Positions 1-4,182 of a stretch of 6,312 nt of DNA are shown here, piece after piece. The stretch covers positions 1-6,312 of the forward strand of contig JAIKZT010000322.1 of NCBI GenBank assembly GCA_024682015.1, written 5' to 3'. The notes beneath the pieces were generated by a model. The model saw only the letters and a program-made list of their open reading frames with translations, searched no databases and was not told the origin of the DNA. A program made the translations under genes and the position numbers. The DNA is from Clostridia bacterium (lineage in GTDB: Bacteria; Bacillota; Clostridia; Peptostreptococcales; Anaerovoracaceae). Every line of letters starts with the position of its first letter. Within the stretch, counting starts at the first letter, position 1.

Positions 1-2
1 AA

Positions 3-602
3 GGCGCTCCGCGCATGCTGGATTTCCTGTGCGACGAGTGCAGGGCGGCTTTTGCGGATCTGCAGGCCGACCTCGACGCGCTGGGCATTCCCTACGAGAT
101 CGATACGGGCATCGTCCGCGGCCTCGACTACTACACGAAGACCGCCTTCGAATTCATCTCGGACGACCTGGGGGCTCAGTCCACGGTATGCGGTGGCGGC
201 CGCTACGACCACCTCGTGGAGGAGGTCGGCGGACCTTACGTGCCGGGCGTGGGCTTCGGCATGGGGCTGGAGAGGCTGCTGCTCATCCTCGAAGCCAAGG
301 GCATCGAGATCCCCAAACCCACGGACTGCGACGTGTTCGTCGCGACGCTCGGAGACCGCGCCAAGACCGAAGGCCTGAAGATCGCCAAAGACCTGCGGGC
401 CAAGGGCTGCCGGGTGCTGACGGACGTGTGCGGCCGGGGCCTGAAAGCCCAGTTGAAATACGCGGACCGCAGCGGCGCCAGATACTGCATCGTGCTCGGC
501 GACGACGAGCTCGACCGGGGCGTCTGCCAGCTGCGCGACATGGCCGGTTCCGTTCAGAGAGAGATAGCCATCGAATCCATCGATGAGGAAATAAACAGGT
601 AG
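3..602 (+). CDS. hisS: Histidyl-tRNA synthetase, C-terminal part (5' end outside window)
   Basis: Class II synthetase that activates histidine with ATP and charges tRNA(His) in the cytoplasm. The frame is open from the left edge (first whole codon at 3), and family-like residues APRMLDFLC precede and include the ATG at 15, so that ATG is internal and the true start lies upstream. About 199 residues are visible. The histidine-specific motif RGLDYYTKTAFE begins at 117, the CGGGRYD motif is at 189-209, and class II motif 3 (GFGMGLERL) is at 252-278. The region from about 318 to the TAG at 600-602 is the anticodon-binding domain, with the typical LKAQLKYADRSGARY stretch. No frameshift or missing key residue is seen. 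It is the first gene of a tightly packed run, with aspS following at once. Identification is secure from motifs; only the N-terminal half is missing. Confidence 0.96.
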   Translation, partial: GAPRMLDFLCDECRAAFADLQADLDALGIPYEIDTGIVRGLDYYTKTAFEFISDDLGAQSTVCGGGRYDHLVEEVGGPYVPGVGFGMGLERLLLILEAKGIEIPKPTDCDVFVATLGDRAKTEGLKIAKDLRAKGCRVLTDVCGRGLKAQLKYADRSGARYCIVLGDDELDRGVCQLRDMAGSVQREIAIESIDEEINR

Positions 603-605
603 GTG
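601..605 (+). promoter_or_regulatory. Shine-Dalgarno deciding the aspS start
   Basis: AGGTG lies six bases before the ATG at 612, which is good spacing and favours that start. The alternative GTG at 603 sits directly after the hisS stop and could use GAGGAA at 585-590, but the spacing there is 12 bases, longer than usual. The two starts differ by only three residues (M-L-K), so the product is essentially the same. Confidence 0.55.
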
Positions 606-611
606 CTGAAA

Positions 612-2393
612 ATGGATAAACTCATCAAAAGAAGCTGCTACTGCGGCGAAGTCAGAGAAAACTGCATCGGCAAGGAAGTGACCGTCAACGGCTGGGTCGC
701 CAAGAAGAGAAATCTCGGCAGCCTCATCTTCGCGGACATCCGCGACAGAAGCGGCATCGTCCAGGTCGTGTTCGGCGACGGGACTCCCGCGGACGTGCTG
801 GAGAAGGCGAACGGCCTTCGCAGTGAGTACACCGTGGGCGTGCGCGGCATCGTACGCGAGCGCGAGAGCAAGAACGCGGAGCTCGAGACGGGAGCCGTGG
901 AGATCCTCGCGGAGGAGCTGAGCGTTTACGCCGAGAGCGAAACGCCGCCCATCTACATCAAGGACGACGACAATGTGTCCGGCGAACTGCGGCTGAAGTA
1001 CCGCTATCTCGACCTGCGCAAGCCACTCATGCAGAAGACGCTCGCGTTCCGCAGCAAGATGTACAACGTCATCCGCAATTTCTATTACGAGAACGGCTTC
1101 ATCGAAGTCGAGACGCCCGTCCTCGCCAAGCCCACGCCCGAAGGGGCCAGAGACTATCTCGTGCCCAGCCGGGTCAACCCGGGCAAGTTCTACGCGCTGC
1201 CCCAGTCCCCGCAGCAGTTCAAACAGCTGCTGATGGTCGGCGGCACGGATCGCTACATCCAGATCGCGAAATGCTATCGCGACGAAGACCTGCGGGCGGA
1301 CCGCCAGCCGGAATTCACGCAGATCGACTTGGAGATGAGCTTCGTGGACCAGGAGGACATTCTGGACGTGCAGGAGCGCTTCCTGCAGCGCCTGTTCAAG
1401 GAGATGCTCGGCGTGGACATCCGGCTGCCGCTGCCGCGGATGACCTGGGACGAAGCCATGAACCGCTACGGCTCGGATAAGCCGGACCTGCGCGTAGGCT
1501 TCGAACTCGTGGACATCGCGGACGCCGTGAAGGACTGCAGCTTCGGTGTGTTTACGGACGCGCTGGCCGCGGGCGGACGGGTCATGGGCATCAACATGAA
1601 CGGCTGCTCCGAGAAGTTCTCCCGCAAGGACGTCGACAAGATGACGGAATCCATCAAGACGTTCGGCGCGAAGGGCCTCGTCTGGATCCGCAAGGAAGAG
1701 AGCGAGATCCGCTCCTCCGTCGGCAAGTTCTTCAGCCAGGAAGAACTGGAGAAGATCTGCGAAAGATTCAACGCGAAGGCGGGAGACCTCATCCTGATCG
1801 TCTCCGGCAAGAAGGAAGTCGTCTGGGCTTCCCTGGGCTTCCTGCGCCGCGATCTGGCGAGCAAGATGGGGCTGCTGGACCCGAAGGAATACAAGCTGCT
1901 GTGGGTCGTCGACTTCCCGATGTTCGAGTGGTCCGATGAGGAGAACCGCTACATGGCCATGCACCATCCGTTCACGTCGCCCAAGAAGGAGGACATCCAC
2001 TATCTGGAGACCGGCGAGCTCGAGAAGATCTACGCCGACGCTTACGACATCGTCATCAACGGCTACGAAGCCGGCGGCGGTTCCATCCGTATCCACGACA
2101 GCAAGCTGCAGAAGAAGATCTTCGAAGTGCTGCAGCTGACGGAGGAGGACATCCGCACGCGGTTCGGTTTCTTCATCGACGCGTTCAAGTACGGCGCGCC
2201 GCCCCACGGTGGACTGGCGTTCGGTCTCGACCGCCTGTGCATGCTGCTGCTGGGCACTGACGACATTCGCCAGGTCATCGCGTTCCCCAAGAATCAGAAC
2301 GCCCAGTGCGTCATGAGCGAAGCCCCGACGATCGTCACGGAGCAGCAGCTCAAGGAACTGTCCATCGCGGTGGATCTGCCGGAAGGGAAGTAA
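612..2393 (+). CDS. aspS: Aspartyl-tRNA synthetase, bacterial type
   Basis: Class IIb synthetase that charges tRNA(Asp) in the cytoplasm. The product is 593 residues, usual for the bacterial form. Residues about 1-110 form the OB-fold anticodon-binding domain (GWVAKKRNLGSLIF at 27-40). Class II motif 1 is near G162 (GFIEVETPVL), the flipping-loop segment TPEGARDY follows, and motif 2 is YRDEDLRADRQPEF at 222-235. A bacterial GAD insertion occupies roughly 280-410, and motif 3 is GGLAFGLDRL at 533-542 with catalytic Arg541. Leu35 and Lys87 align with positions that I recall as marking tRNA(Asp)-only (discriminating) enzymes, where non-discriminating ones carry His and Gly; this is inference. 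The start at 612 is chosen for its Shine-Dalgarno; GTG at 603 is possible. It joins hisS without a gap and ends on the base before the next ATG, so it is almost certainly co-transcribed. The late segment FPKNQNAQCVMSEAP is a mild variant of the family pattern. Confidence 0.98.
   Translation: MDKLIKRSCYCGEVRENCIGKEVTVNGWVAKKRNLGSLIFADIRDRSGIVQVVFGDGTPADVLEKANGLRSEYTVGVRGIVRERESKNAELETGAVEILAEELSVYAESETPPIYIKDDDNVSGELRLKYRYLDLRKPLMQKTLAFRSKMYNVIRNFYYENGFIEVETPVLAKPTPEGARDYLVPSRVNPGKFYALPQSPQQFKQLLMVGGTDRYIQIAKCYRDEDLRADRQPEFTQIDLEMSFVDQEDILDVQERFLQRLFKEMLGVDIRLPLPRMTWDEAMNRYGSDKPDLRVGFELVDIADAVKDCSFGVFTDALAAGGRVMGINMNGCSEKFSRKDVDKMTESIKTFGAKGLVWIRKEESEIRSSVGKFFSQEELEKICERFNAKAGDLILIVSGKKEVVWASLGFLRRDLASKMGLLDPKEYKLLWVVDFPMFEWSDEENRYMAMHHPFTSPKKEDIHYLETGELEKIYADAYDIVINGYEAGGGSIRIHDSKLQKKIFEVLQLTEEDIRTRFGFFIDAFKYGAPPHGGLAFGLDRLCMLLLGTDDIRQVIAFPKNQNAQCVMSEAPTIVTEQQLKELSIAVDLPEGK
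2381..2388 (+). promoter_or_regulatory. Shine-Dalgarno of nadD-yqeK, inside the aspS end
   Basis: GGAAGGGA lies within the last codons of aspS; its GGAAGG part ends seven bases before the ATG at 2394. The aspS TAA (2391-2393) and this ATG are directly adjacent, an arrangement that usually gives translational coupling. No promoter or terminator separates the two genes. Confidence 0.7.
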
Positions 2394-3518
2394 ATGGGTA
2401 AGAGAATAGGGGTTTTGGGCGGAAGCTTTGACCCGCTGCATTACGGCCACCTCATCCTGGCCGAACAGATGCGTCAGGAAGCGAACCTGGACAAGGTGCT
2501 GCTCGTGCCGGCATACGTCAACCCGTTCAAGGAAGCGGTGCCGCCGGCGGATGGGGCTCACCGCCTCGAGATGCTGCGGCTGGCTGCGGGGGATCACCCG
2601 TTTTTCGCCATCAGCGACATCGAACTGAAGCGGGAAGAGCCTTCGTATACGTACGATACGCTCACCGCCTTAAAGGAGACGTACTATCCGGACGACGACC
2701 TGTTCTTCATCATGGGGACGGATTCGTTCTATAAACTGTGGCATTGGCACAAGGCGGAAGAGCTGATCAGGAATTTCAGTTTCCTCATCGGACTGCGCAA
2801 GGGCTTCGACGAAGCGAAGCTGCAGGAGGCCATCGACCAGCTGAAGGAAAAGTACCCGCTCCGCGCGGAGTACATCCGCATCCCGGAACTGGAGATCAGC
2901 TCGACGGACATCAAGGAGAGGCTGCGCGAGGGCAAATCCGTGCGCTTCCTGCTGCCGGATACCGTCATCGACTACATTCTCGAAAACGAGCTTTATCTCG
3001 ACATGCGGGGCAAGGTGCGCGAATACGCGCGCACGCACGAGAAGACGTCGCGCTTTCAGCACACCTGCGGCGTGGTCAAACTGGCGAAGGAACTCGCCGC
3101 GCGCTGGGGCGAAGACCCTGTCAAGGCGGAGATCGCCGCGTGGTTCCACGACGTGTGCAGGCCTGCTGGCAACCTCGAGCATGGCGCGGCGGCGGCAAGG
3201 CTGCTGAAAAAGCGCTACGGCGTGGAGGACGAGGACATCCTGAACGCCATCCGCTTCCACACGACCGGCCGCCCGGGCATGAGCCTGCTGGAAAAGATCC
3301 TCAAGGTAGCGGATCAGCTGGAGGAGACCCGGGACTATCCGGGCATAGAGGACATGCGGAAGCTGATGGAGCTTCCCATCGACGAGTGCGTGTACAAGCT
3401 CATGCTCCGTACCCGGGAGTACGTGCACAGCATCGGAAAGACGTTCGACCCGCTGTCGGACGAGACCATAGACTGGTTAAAGGAACAACTGGATCAAGGA
3501 GGAGACCATGGACAATAA
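2394..3518 (+). CDS. nadD: Fused nicotinate-nucleotide adenylyltransferase / YqeK-type HD hydrolase
   Basis: A single 374-residue frame carries two enzymes that are usually separate neighbours in Firmicutes. Residues 1-203 are NadD, which joins ATP and nicotinate mononucleotide to give deamido-NAD. It shows the nucleotidyltransferase motif GSFDPLHYGH (10-19), GTDSF (108-112) with tryptophans at 116 and 118, and ISST (168-171). The usual PPHK segment reads NPFK (43-46). Residues about 204-374 resemble YqeK, an HD-superfamily phosphohydrolase known in the family to split Ap4A symmetrically. Likely metal ligands are H223, H252-D253, H263, H289 and D307, with the signature FHTTGRPGMSLLEKI around 288-302. 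Met204 at the joint may be the former yqeK start, but I see no Shine-Dalgarno before it. Only nine residues separate the HD pair from H263, shorter than I recall for Bacillus YqeK, and the usual Lys after HDxx is Arg256. The start is fixed by adjacency to the aspS stop and a good ribosome site. Confidence 0.94.
   Translation: MGKRIGVLGGSFDPLHYGHLILAEQMRQEANLDKVLLVPAYVNPFKEAVPPADGAHRLEMLRLAAGDHPFFAISDIELKREEPSYTYDTLTALKETYYPDDDLFFIMGTDSFYKLWHWHKAEELIRNFSFLIGLRKGFDEAKLQEAIDQLKEKYPLRAEYIRIPELEISSTDIKERLREGKSVRFLLPDTVIDYILENELYLDMRGKVREYARTHEKTSRFQHTCGVVKLAKELAARWGEDPVKAEIAAWFHDVCRPAGNLEHGAAAARLLKKRYGVEDEDILNAIRFHTTGRPGMSLLEKILKVADQLEETRDYPGIEDMRKLMELPIDECVYKLMLRTREYVHSIGKTFDPLSDETIDWLKEQLDQGGDHGQ
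3496..3502 (+). promoter_or_regulatory. Strong Shine-Dalgarno of rsfS within the yqeK end
   Basis: AAGGAGG, a full match to the consensus, ends five bases before the ATG at 3508. It is translated as part of the fusion protein's C-terminal tail (QGG in LDQGGDHGQ), so the tail probably exists because the ribosome site overlaps it. It settles the rsfS start. Confidence 0.88.
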
Positions 3519-3864
3519 AGAACTGGCTTTGCTGGCCGCCCAGCTGTTGGACGGCAAGAAAGCGAGAGACATCAGCATCATCGACATCGCGGAGAAGTCG
3601 GGTTTCGCGGACTATTTCGTCATCGCGACCGCCGGCTCCATGCGCCAGATCGCAGCGCTTGCCGATGAAGTTGAGGACGGCCTCGCCAAGAAGGATGTCT
3701 TTATGGACCACAAGGAGGGCAAAGGGGAGACTGGCTGGGTGCTGCTCGACTACGGCGACGTGATCATCAACCTGTTCACCGCCGAGCAGAGAGACCGCTA
3801 CCAGATCGAGAAGGTGTGGATCGACTGCCCGCATCTGAGCTTTGAACCCAAGCCGGAGGCGTAA
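3508..3864 (+). CDS. rsfS: Ribosomal silencing factor RsfS (YbeB/iojap family)
   Basis: RsfS binds protein L14 (uL14) of the large ribosomal subunit and blocks joining to the small subunit, lowering translation under nutrient limitation. The 118-residue length is normal for the family. The conserved segment ADYFVIATAGSMRQ spans 34-47 and GWVLLDYGDVIINLF spans 76-90, followed by RDRYQIEKVW (95-104), together the core of the iojap domain. Asn88 stands where many homologues have His (VHVF-type ending); this is from memory. The start is fixed by a consensus Shine-Dalgarno, and the first 11 bases overlap the end of nadD-yqeK, implying translational coupling. Linkage of nadD, yqeK and rsfS is widespread in Firmicutes. 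The TAA at 3862-3864 is followed almost at once by a repeat array; no convincing intrinsic terminator is seen between them. Confidence 0.96.
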   Translation: MDNKELALLAAQLLDGKKARDISIIDIAEKSGFADYFVIATAGSMRQIAALADEVEDGLAKKDVFMDHKEGKGETGWVLLDYGDVIINLFTAEQRDRYQIEKVWIDCPHLSFEPKPEA

Positions 3865-3903
3865 GGCGCCACCCCTGCAGCTCAGTGTTTTATACTCGCC
3901 TTC

Positions 3904-4003
3904 GGGGTCCTGTCGCAAACCATCCTCATACCATGCGATGCTCGCCGCGGACGAGGGCGCCGCGGACTGCGCTTCTCGGCATGAGCCTCTTTTGCGCCAC
4001 CCC
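3904..4003 (+). repeat. Imperfect palindrome (potential long hairpin), unit 1
   Basis: Arms pair in order: GGGGT (3904-3908) with ACCCC (3999-4003); CGCAAA (3914-3919) with TTTGCG (3991-3996); CTCATACC (3925-3932) with GGCATGAG (3978-3985), seven of eight paired. Near the tip, CCGCGG (3945-3950) can pair with CCGCGG (3960-3965) around a nine-base loop. The inner interruptions are symmetric in length (5/5 and 12/12), as expected of a designed fold or a decayed palindrome. CGCCGCGGAC also occurs twice as a direct repeat (3943-3952 and 3958-3967), so the tip may fold in other ways. The element could act as DNA (REP- or MITE-like) or as RNA in the rsfS-leuS transcript. A TTTT run lies inside the right arm rather than after it, so this is not a typical intrinsic terminator. 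Confidence 0.75.
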
Positions 4004-4030
4004 TGCGGCCCGGTTTATATACTTGCCCTT

Positions 4031-4130
4031 GGGGTCCTGTCGCAAACCATCCTCATACCATGCGATGCTCGCCGCGGACGGGGGCGCCGCGGACTGCGCT
4101 TCTCGGCATGAGCCTCTTTTGCGCCACCCC
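4031..4130 (+). repeat. Imperfect palindrome (potential long hairpin), unit 2
   Basis: This is the second copy of the palindromic element, shifted by exactly 127 bases. Arms are GGGGT (4031-4035) with ACCCC (4126-4130), CGCAAA (4041-4046) with TTTGCG (4118-4123), and CTCATACC (4052-4059) with GGCATGAG (4105-4112). Its single difference from unit 1 (G4081) falls in the predicted apical loop, so every paired arm is unchanged. It ends 52 bases before the leuS start codon. Confidence 0.75.
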
Positions 4131-4139
4131 TGCGGCCCC

Positions 4140-4182
4140 ATGTAATTAATGAAACCAATCAGTCATAGAGAAAGGCAGACCA
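4140..4182 (+). promoter_or_regulatory. Short leader and Shine-Dalgarno of leuS
   Basis: Sequence changes abruptly from the G+C-rich repeat to A+T-rich DNA (TAATTAATGAAACC). AAAGG at 4171-4175 is seven bases from the leuS ATG and is the likely ribosome site. I find no T-box hallmarks here, meaning no specifier-loop leader and no antiterminator/terminator pair. A small frame starting at 4149 overlaps the leuS start but contains no leucine codons, so it does not look like a leucine attenuator. Confidence 0.6.

Larger units (their letters stand above)
3866..4139 (+). repeat. Tandem intergenic repeat, 127-bp period, about 2.15 copies
   Basis: This array fills most of the 318-bp gap between rsfS and leuS. 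Copy 1 is 3866-3993 (128 bp), copy 2 is 3994-4120 (127 bp), and a stub of copy 3 is 4121-4139. Each copy begins GCGCCACCCCTGC. The last 90 bases of copies 1 and 2 (3904-3993 and 4031-4120) differ at one base only, A3954 against G4081. The first 37-38 bases are clearly less alike, with one indel. Taken as core plus tail, the two blocks 3904-4011 and 4031-4138 match at 107 of 108 positions and are joined by an A+T-richer linker containing TATACT. Short open frames crossing the array are not credible genes, because the period is not a multiple of three and the two copies are read in different frames. The array may belong to a dispersed repeat family, which one window cannot show. Confidence 0.93.

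Noticed and set aside
2670..3428. 252-codon minus-strand frame opposite nadD-yqeK
   Set aside because: It is a shadow of the well-supported fusion gene, with biased composition and no motif or ribosome site.
3003..3518. Separate yqeK gene starting at Met204
   Set aside because: No Shine-Dalgarno precedes 3003 and the frame is continuous with nadD, so a fusion protein is the simpler reading; internal initiation is not excluded.
3953..3993. Possible intrinsic terminator: GAGG pairing with CCTC before TTTT
   Set aside because: The stem is only four pairs around a long loop, and the T-run is short and lies inside the better palindrome pairing. The same happens in copy 2, where GAGG becomes GGGG.
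3994..4139. Minus-strand AGGGGTGGCGC resembling part of a T-box antiterminator (GGGTGG core)
   Set aside because: The following ACCGCG-type bases are missing, the match is on the strand opposite leuS, and it recurs as part of the repeat tail.
3866..4139. CRISPR array
   Set aside because: There are only two long copies (about 100-bp palindromic cores) with one 19-base linker between them, not short repeats with regular unique spacers, and no cas genes are nearby.
3842..4145. Short open frames on both strands across the repeat array
   Set aside because: The repeat period (127) is not divisible by three, so the two copies are translated in different frames and no protein repeat is preserved. 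Frames overlap each other on both strands, which fits non-coding palindromic DNA.
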